From Bradyrhizobium sp. CCGB12 (GTDB taxonomy: Bacteria; Pseudomonadota; Alphaproteobacteria; Rhizobiales; Xanthobacteraceae): a DNA stretch of 64,000 bases. Made by a program: the position numbers and the translations under genes. The DNA lies in assembly GCF_024199845.1 (NCBI RefSeq), contig NZ_JANADO010000001.1:2294001-2358000 (forward strand), in the 5' to 3' direction. Below, in pieces: positions 24,604 through 32,365 of this stretch (positions within the stretch are counted from its first letter, which is position 1; each line of letters begins with the position of its first letter). The notes under the pieces were generated by a model. The model did not search any database. It had not been told where the DNA came from and saw only the letters and a list, made by a program, of their open reading frames with translations.

Positions 24604-26042
24604 GGTTTTGCTCCCGATGCCTTGTCGCCGTCTTGCGCTGTGCCGGCCTCGACGAAGCCTTTCAGCGCCGCCTTCAGATTGCTCTCGGCGTCGATCAGGA
24701 AGTTGGCGGAGGTGACGACGGCGTCGCCCTCGGCAAGGCCGTCGCGGATTTCGACATAGCCGTCACCGCGCCGCCCGGGCTTGACTTCGCGCGGCTCGAA
24801 ACGGCCCTGGCCTTTGTCGACCAGCACGGCCTGCCGGCTGCCGCTGTCCAGCAGCGCGCTCTCGGCGACGCTGAGGACCGGCACGGGGGTGCCCGTGTCG
24901 ATCTCGGCATCGACATACATGTCGGGAAGCAGGGCGAGGTCGGCGTTCGCCAGCTCAATTCGTATTCGCGCCGTGCGGGTCTCCTTGTTCACCTGCGGAT
25001 AGATCACGCCGATCAGGCCCGTGAAGTCCCGGCCGGGATAGCTGCGGGCCCGCACCGTCACGGGCTGGCCGACAGCGACATTGCCGAGGTCGCGCTCGGC
25101 CACGTCGACCGTCGCCCAGACCCGCGAGATGTCGGCGATGCGAAACAGAACGTCGCCGGGCTGGGCGCGCATGCCCTCGATGGCGTTGCGCTGGAGTACG
25201 ACGCCGTCGCGCGGCGACGACCACGGGATGGTGATCGGCACCGAATGGTTCTTTTCCATCTCCGCGATGACGGGTTCGGGGACGTCGAGATTGACCAGGC
25301 GCTGCCGGGAGCCGCGACCATAGGGCTCGATCCCTGCGGTGGTCTTCGAGGTGATCGTTGCGAGATATTCCGCCGCCGCGGACGAGACCGCGGAGCTGTA
25401 GATCTCCAGCAGCGGCTGTCCCTTGGTGACGCGGCTGCCGGTGGTGACGTCGGCGACTTTCTGCACAAAACTCTCGGCGCGCATCGCGACCACGGAGACC
25501 CGGCGTTCATCGAGCTGGATCGTGCCGGGCGCGCGCACCAGCGTTCTGATCCGTCGCAGTTCGACTGGCTCGGATTTGACGCCGCTGCGCTGGATCTTAC
25601 CGGGCGAGAGTTTCACCGAACCGTCGTCGCTGTCCTCGCCTTCGTAGACGGGAATGTAAGCCATCCCCATCGAATCCTTCTTCGGCACCGGCGACGTATC
25701 CGCCAGGCCCATCGGGTTGCGGTAGAACTTGATCTTGCGGTCGACCTTGGCGTCGGCCGTGCTGACATCAGGCGCTTCATCGGGCCCGTCGAAGCTGATG
25801 TCCTCGCTCGCCCGCACGGCGCGATAGTCGCGGCCGTCGGCGGTCTTCCTGGGGGTGAGCGAGTAGAACGGCTTGCCGTCCGGATCCCGGAAATAGATCG
25901 GTGCGCCCGCGTCCGCCGCATGCGCGGCAGAGGTCAGCGAGCCCTGATCTGGCGGAGGCTGCGTCGCGCGGCCGGCAACCAGGGCGACACCTGCTGCCGC
26001 GGCGATCGCGACGGCAGTGCCTGTCACGGCGAGGCGGGTCAC
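24600..26042 (-). CDS. cusB: CusB-type periplasmic adaptor with heavy-metal-binding segment
   Basis: A 480-residue RND adaptor. After an N-terminal membrane anchor there is a heavy-metal-binding domain with FYRNPMGLADTSPVPKKDSM (about residues 106-125) followed by GMAYIPVYEGED, known in CusB/CzcB-like proteins. Just before it, YFRDPDGKPFYSLTPRKTAD GRDYRAVRASED lines up with that motif as a degenerate tandem copy without methionines. Beta-barrel and barrel-sandwich domains follow. The start overlaps the FixH-like gene by 4 bases and the end overlaps cusA by 4 bases, so the three genes form one operon. Confidence 0.9.
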   Translation of the reverse strand: MTRLAVTGTAVAIAAAAGVALVAGRATQPPPDQGSLTSAAHAADAGAPIYFRDPDGKPFYSLTPRKTADGRDYRAVRASEDISFDGPDEAPDVSTADAKVDRKIKFYRNPMGLADTSPVPKKDSMGMAYIPVYEGEDSDDGSVKLSPGKIQRSGVKSEPVELRRIRTLVRAPGTIQLDERRVSVVAMRAESFVQKVADVTTGSRVTKGQPLLEIYSSAVSSAAAEYLATITSKTTAGIEPYGRGSRQRLVNLDVPEPVIAEMEKNHSVPITIPWSSPRDGVVLQRNAIEGMRAQPGDVLFRIADISRVWATVDVAERDLGNVAVGQPVTVRARSYPGRDFTGLIGVIYPQVNKETRTARIRIELANADLALLPDMYVDAEIDTGTPVPVLSVAESALLDSGSRQAVLVDKGQGRFEPREVKPGRRGDGYVEIRDGLAEGDAVVTSANFLIDAESNLKAALKGFVEAGTAQDGDKASGAKP

Positions 26043-26437
26043 TTCTCGGCCGTGACGACGAGCTTGTTTTCGACCGTGCCGGCTTCGCCCTGCACCTTGG
26101 CCCCGAGCGAGAGTTGCCAGCGTCCGGCCATGCTGAAATTGGCCTTGAAGCGGTAGGTCCCGGGGTCGGTGCCCGGCATCGCCGTCACCTTGGTGGTCAT
26201 CTCCTGCATGCCGTCGGGGGCCATGTCGAGCCGGCTGGCGAAGATCACCGCGTCGGATATCGCCTTGCCGCTGCTCTTGTCGAACAGCCGCACGGTCACG
26301 ATGCGATCCGCACCGGCCTTAACCGTCGGCTGAATGAGCTGGAATTCGTAGTTCTTGATTTCAGCATGGGCGGCACCCGTGAGCGCAGTACCGATCAGCG
26401 CGGCCATGGCGGCGCGCGCGAGCTTGGTAGTCGTCAT
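26039..26437 (-). CDS. FixH-like exported protein of the cus operon
   Basis: A 132-residue protein with a Sec signal peptide (cleaved near GAAHAE) and an immunoglobulin-like FixH/YtkA domain, with YEFQLIQPTVKAGADRIVTV at the start and AGRWQLSLGAKV towards the end. Such domains are found beside copper-efflux genes and in the FixGHIS copper-delivery system. The domain is probably a periplasmic copper-related accessory. It is the first gene of the FixH-like/cusB/cusA transcription unit and overlaps cusB by 4 bases. Confidence 0.8.
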   Translation of the reverse strand: MTTTKLARAAMAALIGTALTGAAHAEIKNYEFQLIQPTVKAGADRIVTVRLFDKSSGKAISDAVIFASRLDMAPDGMQEMTTKVTAMPGTDPGTYRFKANFSMAGRWQLSLGAKVQGEAGTVENKLVVTAEK

Positions 26438-26559
26438 GATCTAAAGTTCCTCGATAGGTCTGATGGAGCCGCAGGCGCTGCACCAGATGCAGCGAGCGGC
26501 AGGCAATGGCGCGCACGCCGATGTCGGCGCGCACGATCATGAGGCGCGTTCAGCGCCGA

Positions 26560-26934
26560 TCAGGCCCGGGTTCGAGGAGGATGGTCGGGAGGTTTGGCCC
26601 CGAGGCCGTCGCGCAGGCGGTCATTGCCCGGCGCCAGCGTGCTCGTCTGCGGCAGCCGTTCGATCATCGAACTCGCTCCGGATGGAGCGGAGAGCGACAG
26701 GCTCAGCATGCACAGCGCGACGAACGGGCAGGAGTCGCAGGTCTTGCTCTTGGTCTGGTCCGGACAGCAGGGCATGTCCTCAGCCATGTCCTGCGTGTCG
26801 CCCGCCATTGCGACCATGCTGCTTCCTGCACCCGACACCGCCATGGCAGATGCCGGGCCCGCCAGCGGCGCGAGCAGGAGCCCGACCGCGACGAGCAGCA
26901 TCACCACAGCGTTGGCGAACCGTTTCAGCAGCAT
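26560..26934 (-). CDS. Small membrane-anchored Cys/Met-containing hypothetical protein
   Basis: A 124-residue protein (129 if the GTG at 26949 is used). An N-terminal hydrophobic segment is followed by a region with several Met residues and the Cys cluster MPCCPDQTKSKTCDSCPFVA, then a second hydrophobic stretch and a basic Pro-rich tail. The five Cys and flanking Met residues could bind Cu(I). Similar small proteins sit upstream of cus genes in rhizobia. I do not know a named family. It is on the same strand as the cus operon, 122 bases upstream of the FixH-like gene. Confidence 0.6.
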   Translation of the reverse strand: MLLKRFANAVVMLLVAVGLLLAPLAGPASAMAVSGAGSSMVAMAGDTQDMAEDMPCCPDQTKSKTCDSCPFVALCMLSLSLSAPSGASSMIERLPQTSTLAPGNDRLRDGLGAKPPDHPPRTRA

Positions 26935-27052
26935 ACCCCATTGTCGCACGGCGTAGCGGAACCTGCAAACAGACCCACATCACGACTTGGCCATTGGTTT
27001 GCGCGCCCTGTGCCAAAGGGAGAGCGCCGGCGGCTCGACCAGAAGCGCACCG

Positions 27053-27256
27053 CTACTGCGGCCGTTCGGTTGCCGGCTGGGAGATCGCGCAGAGGTCTGC
27101 CGGCTCGACCGTGACGGCGGCCCGACGGCCCGCTTCCATCGCGCGTTCGAGCCATTTGATGGCTTCGTCGATCCATTCGTCGTGGTGCTCGGGATCGGCG
27201 ATCGCCCTTTCCCGGAATGCATCTGCCTGATGCAGGCAGGCTGTTCTGCGATCCAC
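27053..27256 (-). CDS. Small hypothetical protein, helical
   Basis: A 67-residue protein containing ACLHQADAFRERAIADPEHH and DEWIDEAIKWLERAMEAG, which is strongly helical and similar to short proteins common in Bradyrhizobium. GTG 27256 has GGGAG 6 bases upstream. A longer version from ATG 27295 (80 residues) is possible. No function is known to me. There is no signal peptide. Confidence 0.55.
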   Translation of the reverse strand: MDRRTACLHQADAFRERAIADPEHHDEWIDEAIKWLERAMEAGRRAAVTVEPADLCAISQPATERPQ

Positions 27257-27353
27257 GCGGCGCTCCCGGTCCGGAAGGTTCCGCCCCGATCGCATCTTTG
27301 ATGATCCGGCCAGCGGCGTCGTTAACATAGGACAACCAAAGGCGCGCAAATGC

Positions 27354-27389
27354 GAAAAGGCCCCAGCCGGGTCTGACCGGCTGAGGCCT
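27354..27389 (-). terminator. Terminator-like hairpin reading on the minus strand
   Basis: The inverted repeat AGGCCCCAGCCGG (27358-27370) / CCGGCTGAGGCCT (27377-27389) has one mismatch and a 6-base loop. On the minus strand it ends in TTTT, the orientation of an intrinsic terminator. No convincing coding gene ends just before it, so it may close a short untranslated transcript starting in 27390-27528. Confidence 0.6.
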
Positions 27390-27528
27390 CTCGTGCTCTC
27401 AATCTTCATCCCTTGGGACTCGAACAGACAACTCCCATGCCGCCAATCCGTTCCGCCGCCTGCGAAAATTAGGAACGTTCGTGACCCGCGCTGATTAGCG
27501 ATCCGGAGCGTTTGAGGAGGACGGGACA

Positions 27529-27603
27529 ATGGACGGACTGATCTATCTCATCGGCTTGATCGTCGTGATCATGGCGATCTTGTCGTTCTTCGGCCTGCGT
27601 TGA
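27529..27603 (+). CDS. 24-residue single-helix membrane microprotein
   Basis: ATG at 27529 opens a 25-codon frame ending at TGA 27601-27603. AGGAGG (27515-27520) lies 8 bases upstream, one of the best ribosome sites in the window. The product is almost entirely one hydrophobic helix (LIYLIGLIVVIMAILSFFGL), with Asp near the N-terminus and a C-terminal Arg, which fits a small inner-membrane protein. It lies just upstream of the larger membrane protein gene at 27647 and may be cotranscribed with it. The function is unknown. Confidence 0.7.
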   Translation: MDGLIYLIGLIVVIMAILSFFGLR

Positions 27604-27646
27604 GAGACCTGCGATGGCTATCGAGACTCTCGTGCAGGAGGATGTC

Positions 27647-28507
27647 ATGGAAGGCAGCATCGTGGCCACTGAGGATCGCCGGACAATCCAGTGGAGTTCG
27701 GTGCTCGCAGGCGCGTTCGCCGCCGGCGCGATGTCGTTCATCCTGGTCAGCTTTGGCGTCGCCATCGGGCTCGGTGTCAGCTCGGCCTCGCCGACCTGGC
27801 GGGACGCTTCAGTCGCGCTGGCACTGCTCTCCGGGCTGTATCTGATCATCCAGGCAATCATCAGCTTCGGCTTCGGCGGTTACATCGCCGGCCGGACCGC
27901 GCGACCGGCGCCTGCGCTGGCAACGATCGAAGACGACGGCGAGCGGCGGGACGGGCTGCATGGGCTGATGTCGTGGGCTCTGGCCGTGCTGATCGGCGCG
28001 GCACTGCTTGCAATCATCGGTGCGGCCGCGATCGACCGTTCGCCCACGCGCAGCGGCGCCGGCAACGCGACCTCCGCCGAGCCGCTGCTGAGCTACGAGC
28101 TCGACAAGCTGTTCCGCGCACCGCGCCGGCCGCCCAACACCGACATGCGGGACGCCCGCGCCGAGGCCGGACGCATCCTGATGACGTCATCGAGCCACAG
28201 CGGCGTCAGCGCCGATGACCGGACCTACCTCGTGCAGCAGGTGGCCGCGTTGACCGGATTGTCGGCGCCGGACTCCGAGCGGCGGGTCGATGCGGCGATC
28301 GCGCAGTCGCAGACGGCGATCAGCCGCGCGCGGCGCAACTCGGTCATGATCGCCTTCTCGGTTGCGGTCGCGGCCCTGATCGGCGCAGCAGTGGCCTGGG
28401 CCGCCGCCGTTGCCGGCGGACGCCACCGCGACGGAGATCCGCTGCCGAACTGGATGGCGAGCTCGAACCGATTCCATCGCACCCCGCGCGCGATGCCGGT
28501 GCCGTAA
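27647..28507 (+). CDS. Hypothetical membrane protein
   Basis: A 286-residue protein with four apparent membrane segments: two near the N-terminus (SSVLAGAFAAGAMSFILVSF and ALALLSGLYLIIQAIISFGF), one near residue 120 (ALAVLIGAALLAIIGAAA) and one near the C-terminus (IAFSVAVAALIGAAVAWAAA). A soluble helical region lies between the last two. ATG 27647 is chosen over ATG 27614 because AGGAGG lies 5 bases upstream of it. Similar proteins of unknown function occur widely in Bradyrhizobium. A GC-rich hairpin follows the stop. Confidence 0.7.
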   Translation: MEGSIVATEDRRTIQWSSVLAGAFAAGAMSFILVSFGVAIGLGVSSASPTWRDASVALALLSGLYLIIQAIISFGFGGYIAGRTARPAPALATIEDDGERRDGLHGLMSWALAVLIGAALLAIIGAAAIDRSPTRSGAGNATSAEPLLSYELDKLFRAPRRPPNTDMRDARAEAGRILMTSSSHSGVSADDRTYLVQQVAALTGLSAPDSERRVDAAIAQSQTAISRARRNSVMIAFSVAVAALIGAAVAWAAAVAGGRHRDGDPLPNWMASSNRFHRTPRAMPVP

Positions 28508-28516
28508 GCTACGAGA

Positions 28517-28543
28517 CGATGGCCGGGAGCAGCCCGGCCATCG
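28517..28543 (+). terminator. Hairpin between convergent genes
   Basis: CGATGGCCGGG (28517-28527) / CCCGGCCATCG (28533-28543) forms an 11-bp perfect stem with a 5-base loop. It lies between the convergent membrane-protein gene and pepT and could work for both strands, although there is no strong U-tract. Confidence 0.55.
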
Positions 28544-28561
28544 CTGTCTCTTCGAGTGGCG

Positions 28562-29812
28562 CTAGGCCTTCTCTTCCCAGATCATGGCGAGGTGGACGAT
28601 GGTCTGCACCGCCTTCTCCATGTCCTGCCGGCTGACCCATTCGAGCCGGGAGTGAAACGCGTGCTCGCCGGCGAAGATGTTGGGGCAGGGCAGGCCCATG
28701 AAGGACAGGCGCGAGCCATCCGTGCCGCCGCGGATCGCGGTGCGCATCGGGCGCAGGCCGGCGCGGCGGATCGCCTCGATCGCGTATTCGAGGACGTGCG
28801 GGTGACGGTCGATCACCTGCTTCATGTTGCGATACTGCTCCCTGATCTCTAGCTTGTAGGTCGAGCGCGGATAGTCCGTCATCACGTCCTTGACGATGTT
28901 CTCGAGCAGGACTTCCTTCTCCTTCAACCCTTCCTCGGTGAAGTCGCGCACGATGAAGGAGAGCGTCGCCTGCTCCAGCGCGCCCTCGATGCCGACCGGA
29001 TGCAGGAAGCCCTGCTTGCCCGAGGTCGTCTCCGGCGAGCAGCCCTCCCTCGGCAGCCGCTCGACGATGGCGGCGGCGATCTTGATCGCGTGCTCCATCT
29101 TGCCCTTGGCATAACCGGGATGAGCGCTGACGCCGGTGATGGTGATGGTGGCCCCGTCGGCCGAGAAGGTTTCGTCCTCGACGCAGCCTGCGCTCTCGCC
29201 GTCCATGGTGTAGCCGAAGTCGGCGCCGAGCTTTTTCAGGTCGACGTTGTCGACGCCGCGGCCTATCTCCTCGTCCGGCGTGAACAGGATCTTGATGGTG
29301 CCATGCTTCACATCAGGGTTGTTGATGAAGAAATGCGCGGCATCCATGATCTCGGCGACGCCGGCCTTGTTGTCGGCACCGAGCAGCGTGGTGCCGTCGG
29401 TGGTGATGATGTCGTTCCCGATCTGATTCTTCAGGGCAGGGTGCTCGGCGAAGCGGATCACCTGGCTGGTGTCGCCCGGCAGGGTGAGATCGCCGCCGCG
29501 ATAGTTCTTCACGACCTGCGGCTTGACGTCCTTGCCGGTGACGTCGGGCGAGGTGTCCATGTGCGAGCAGAAGCAGATCACCGGCACCTTCTTGTCGGTG
29601 TTGGCCGGGATCGTACCGTAGACGTAGCCGTAATCGTCGAGATGGGCGTCCTCAACGCCCATGGCTTTCAGCTCGGCGGCGAGCACGCGGCCGAGATCCT
29701 TCTGCTTCTCGGTCGAGGGCGAGTTAGGGGATTCCGGATCGGACTGGGTGTCGATGGTGACGTAGCGCAGGAAGCGCTCGGTCACGGTATGCGAGAATGT
29801 GAGGGAGGACAT
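28562..29812 (-). CDS. pepT: Peptidase T (tripeptide aminopeptidase)
   Basis: A 416-residue M20-family metallopeptidase that removes N-terminal residues from tripeptides in the cytoplasm. Metal ligands are visible: His84 and the catalytic Asp86 in CSHMDTSPDVTG, the bridging Asp in LLGADNKAGVAEI, and the general-base Glu in FTPDEEIGRG. GTDGSRLSFMGLPCPNIFAG near the C-terminus is a PepT signature. The length matches the family. It lies 103 bases downstream of the HU-like gene, behind a terminator-like hairpin, and is probably transcribed alone. Confidence 0.95.
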   Translation of the reverse strand: MSSLTFSHTVTERFLRYVTIDTQSDPESPNSPSTEKQKDLGRVLAAELKAMGVEDAHLDDYGYVYGTIPANTDKKVPVICFCSHMDTSPDVTGKDVKPQVVKNYRGGDLTLPGDTSQVIRFAEHPALKNQIGNDIITTDGTTLLGADNKAGVAEIMDAAHFFINNPDVKHGTIKILFTPDEEIGRGVDNVDLKKLGADFGYTMDGESAGCVEDETFSADGATITITGVSAHPGYAKGKMEHAIKIAAAIVERLPREGCSPETTSGKQGFLHPVGIEGALEQATLSFIVRDFTEEGLKEKEVLLENIVKDVMTDYPRSTYKLEIREQYRNMKQVIDRHPHVLEYAIEAIRRAGLRPMRTAIRGGTDGSRLSFMGLPCPNIFAGEHAFHSRLEWVSRQDMEKAVQTIVHLAMIWEEKA

Positions 29813-29856
29813 TTCTGGTCAAACCGCCGGGTCAGGGGAGAGAGGCGATATACCAG

Positions 29857-29880
29857 AAAAGCGGGCCGCGTTGCGGCCGG
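29857..29880 (-). terminator. Probable terminator after the HU-like gene
   Basis: On the minus strand, GGCCGC-AAC-GCGGCC (29864-29878) is followed by CGCTTTTC. It begins about 38 bases after the HU-like stop codon and lies ahead of pepT. Confidence 0.55.
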
Positions 29881-29915
29881 AACGCGACAGGATCAGACTT
29901 AACGAAACGTCATTG

Positions 29916-30230
29916 CTAGATCGCCTCTTTCAGCTCCTTGACGGGGCGGAACCCCACCTTCTTGCTGGCCTTGATGTGGATCGGCTCGCCGGTCGTGGGA
30001 TTGCGGCCGGTGCGGGCGGCGCGCTTGCGGACCTGGAGGATGCCGAGGCCGACGATCCGGACGCGGTCGCCCTTCTTCAGGTGCTTGGTGATCAGCTCGA
30101 CCATGTCGGTCAAAACGGCCTCGGCGCGCTTTTTCGACAGGTCCTGGCTCTCCGCGATGTCAGCGGCGAGGTGCTTGAGCGTGATGGTGGCGGGAGTGGC
30201 TGCCTTCTTTGCCGAATCTTTCTTAGCCAT
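29916..30230 (-). CDS. HU-family DNA-binding protein
   Basis: A 104-residue nucleoid-associated protein. An N-terminal Lys/Ala-rich extension of ~18 residues precedes the HU/IHF fold (LKHLAADIAESQDLSKKRAE, then GDRVRIVGLGILQVRKRAAR, TGRNPTTGEPIHIKASKKVG). The arm sequence RTGRNPTTGE that inserts into the DNA minor groove is intact. Alphaproteobacteria usually encode several HU/IHF paralogues; this one differs from the usual ~90-residue HU by its Lys-rich N-terminal tail. It binds DNA without strong sequence preference. Confidence 0.9.
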   Translation of the reverse strand: MAKKDSAKKAATPATITLKHLAADIAESQDLSKKRAEAVLTDMVELITKHLKKGDRVRIVGLGILQVRKRAARTGRNPTTGEPIHIKASKKVGFRPVKELKEAI

Positions 30231-30427
30231 GTCTGGCCTCCTGATCCAATGACAGGGGTCCCCGGAAAAGCCGTGAAATGTGAGGGGGATCCTCTAGATC
30301 CTTGGAGGCGTAGACGATTCGGGCGCGGGCTGACTATGCCTCGGTCCAGCCGGCCGCCGGCAGCGGCAGGCGCAGCCACGAAAGGCATCGGGAAGTTCGG
30401 GTCAAGACTTTGAAGGGATTGCCAAAA

Positions 30428-30504
<77 letters not shown>

Positions 30505-30610
30505 GTGGCTCGCTGAACGCGCGCGGAACGAGGGGGGACTTAAAGGCGGGGCTTGGTGAAGTCAAGGACGTTGCGCTTTGCCGGTGCATCTCGGCGAAGC
30601 ATTGCTCTGG

Positions 30611-30640
30611 AAAACGAAAAGGCCGCCCGGAGGCGGCCAT
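30611..30640 (-). terminator. Rho-independent terminator after the one-helix protein gene
   Basis: On the minus strand GGCCGCC-TCCG-GGCGGCC (30621-30638) is followed by TTTTCGTTTT. It lies 27 bases past the stop of the gene at 30665-30868. Confidence 0.85.
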
Positions 30641-30664
30641 CGGTCAAGCCCGGAACAGGGCGTA

Positions 30665-30868
30665 TCAGCGAATCTCAGAGGTGCCCGCGCTGGTCACCAC
30701 CACCGGCTTGCCGGCTTTGATCACGTGGGTCGACTGGGCGGTCTGGGTGGAATCGGCGTTGGTGCGGGCTGCAATCCCGAAACCGGCCACTGCAATGCCG
30801 GCAATCAGCGCCACCACCACGATCTTCAGGTGGGTCGCACGATCAGCAGAGTGAATTGAATGGTTCAT
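30665..30868 (-). CDS. Small one-helix hypothetical protein
   Basis: A 67-residue protein with one membrane segment (IVVVALIAGIAVAGFGIAA, residues ~17-35) after a short cytoplasmic N-terminus (MNHSIHSADRATHLK) and a Thr/Ser/Lys-rich C-terminal part, probably periplasmic. GGGAGG lies 5 bases upstream of ATG 30868. It has its own strong terminator. Related short proteins are widespread in Bradyrhizobium, but their role is unknown to me. Confidence 0.7.
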   Translation of the reverse strand: MNHSIHSADRATHLKIVVVALIAGIAVAGFGIAARTNADSTQTAQSTHVIKAGKPVVVTSAGTSEIR

Positions 30869-31009
30869 CTGAGCCTCCCGACGGGCTTTGCCGCCGTCTG
30901 TGGCTCCTCTTCTAGGGGCAGTCTGTTTCCGGATGGTTTCGCGGGTTCCGCAAAATGGTTTCATCTCCCCGCTTGGCGGGTTTCGCCGGGTGGGGGCTGG
31001 AGGCCGGTC

Positions 31010-32305
31010 TCAGACGGCGGCCCGGCCGATATCGTCCCGGATCGTGCGGGCGGCCCAGACGAACAGGGCGGCGCCGAGCGTGGTCGTGACCGCCGCCGAG
31101 AGCAGGGAATAGCGCACGGCGTCTGCGCCATAGCTGCCCTTCAGGGCGTCGTTGACCATTCCGACCGCGAGCGGGCCGACGCCCTGGCCGAAGCAGGTGG
31201 CAGTGAGCGCAATGAGGGCGGAGGCGAGCGCCCGCATGCTTGGTTTGGCCACGGTTTGCGCGATTGCGAAGATCGGTCCGAGGTGGAAGCCGACCAGGAA
31301 CGAGGTGAGCGCCAGCATGGCCACCATCATCGCAAAGTCCTGCGTCAGCATGCACAGCGCGAACACGGGGCCGGCGAGGCCGGAGGTGATCGCGGGCGCC
31401 CACAGCTTCCAGCGGTCGTCGCGGCGGCCCACTTGCGCCACCACGAAGCCGCCGAGCAGGGTACCGGCCATGCCGGCCAGCCCCTTGAAGGTGCCGGCAT
31501 AGGTGCCGATCTCGGCGCTCGTCAGATGGTGCACGCGCGCCAGGAACGGCGGGATCCAGGCCGCGGTCGCGTAGTTCGTGTAGGTGGTGAGGCAGAATCC
31601 GATCAACACGATCAGGAAGCTTCGCTGCGAGGCGAGGAAACGCAGCGTCGGTCCGAGCGGCTCGGGGACAAAGCTCTCCTGCATCGCGCCGCGCTTCGGC
31701 TCGGAGATCGTCAGCCACAGCACCAATGCGAGCAGCATGCCGGGCAGGCCGGCGGCGTAGAAGGCCATCCGCCAGCCATAGTGCTGGTTGACGTAGCCGC
31801 CGACGAAATAGCCGAGGAAGACGCCGAGATAGGTGCCGATGGCGTAGATGCCGAGCGCGCGCGGGCGCTCGTTCTTGGCGAAGAGATCGGCGACGATCGA
31901 CTGCGAGGCCGGCGAGCCCGCGGACTCGCCGATGCCGACGCCGATGCGCGCCAGCGCCAGCGAGGTCAGGCTGGTGGCCGCGCCGCACAGGGCCGTCATC
32001 GCGCTCCAGAACGCGAAGGCGACGGCGACGATGTTGCGCCGGTTAAACCGGTCGGCGACACGCGCGATGGGGATGCCGAGCAGGGAATAGAACAGTGCAA
32101 AGCCGAAACCCGCGAGCAGGCCCATCATGGTGTCGCTGAGCGCGAACTCCTTCTTGATGGGCTCGATCAGCACGTTGAAGATCGTGCGGTCGAGGAAGTT
32201 CAGCGCGTAGATGATGGTGAGCAGCCCCAGCACGTAATAGCGCCGCGCCGAGGGTTTTGCCGCGGCAGCCGTTTGCACCGACATTTGTGACGTGACATCG
32301 ACCAT
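31010..32305 (-). CDS. Major facilitator superfamily transporter (Spinster-like)
   Basis: A 431-residue MFS permease with 12 predicted helices. The N-terminal half contains YALNFLDRTIFNVLIEPIKK and the A-motif-like GIPIARVADRFNRRNIVAVA. ARIGVGIGESAGSPASQSIV matches the Spinster-like/MFS_1 group common in Bradyrhizobium. ATG 32305 is chosen because GGGGGAAG lies just upstream. It is 60 bases downstream of the Rieske oxygenase gene on the same strand, so it probably imports that enzyme's substrate, though this is inferred from adjacency only. Confidence 0.85.
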   Translation of the reverse strand: MVDVTSQMSVQTAAAAKPSARRYYVLGLLTIIYALNFLDRTIFNVLIEPIKKEFALSDTMMGLLAGFGFALFYSLLGIPIARVADRFNRRNIVAVAFAFWSAMTALCGAATSLTSLALARIGVGIGESAGSPASQSIVADLFAKNERPRALGIYAIGTYLGVFLGYFVGGYVNQHYGWRMAFYAAGLPGMLLALVLWLTISEPKRGAMQESFVPEPLGPTLRFLASQRSFLIVLIGFCLTTYTNYATAAWIPPFLARVHHLTSAEIGTYAGTFKGLAGMAGTLLGGFVVAQVGRRDDRWKLWAPAITSGLAGPVFALCMLTQDFAMMVAMLALTSFLVGFHLGPIFAIAQTVAKPSMRALASALIALTATCFGQGVGPLAVGMVNDALKGSYGADAVRYSLLSAAVTTTLGAALFVWAARTIRDDIGRAAV

Positions 32306-32365
32306 CGCTTCCCCCAATCCGTCTTTGTTGTCGTTGTCGGTCCGGCCCTCGTTGAGCCGGCTGAG

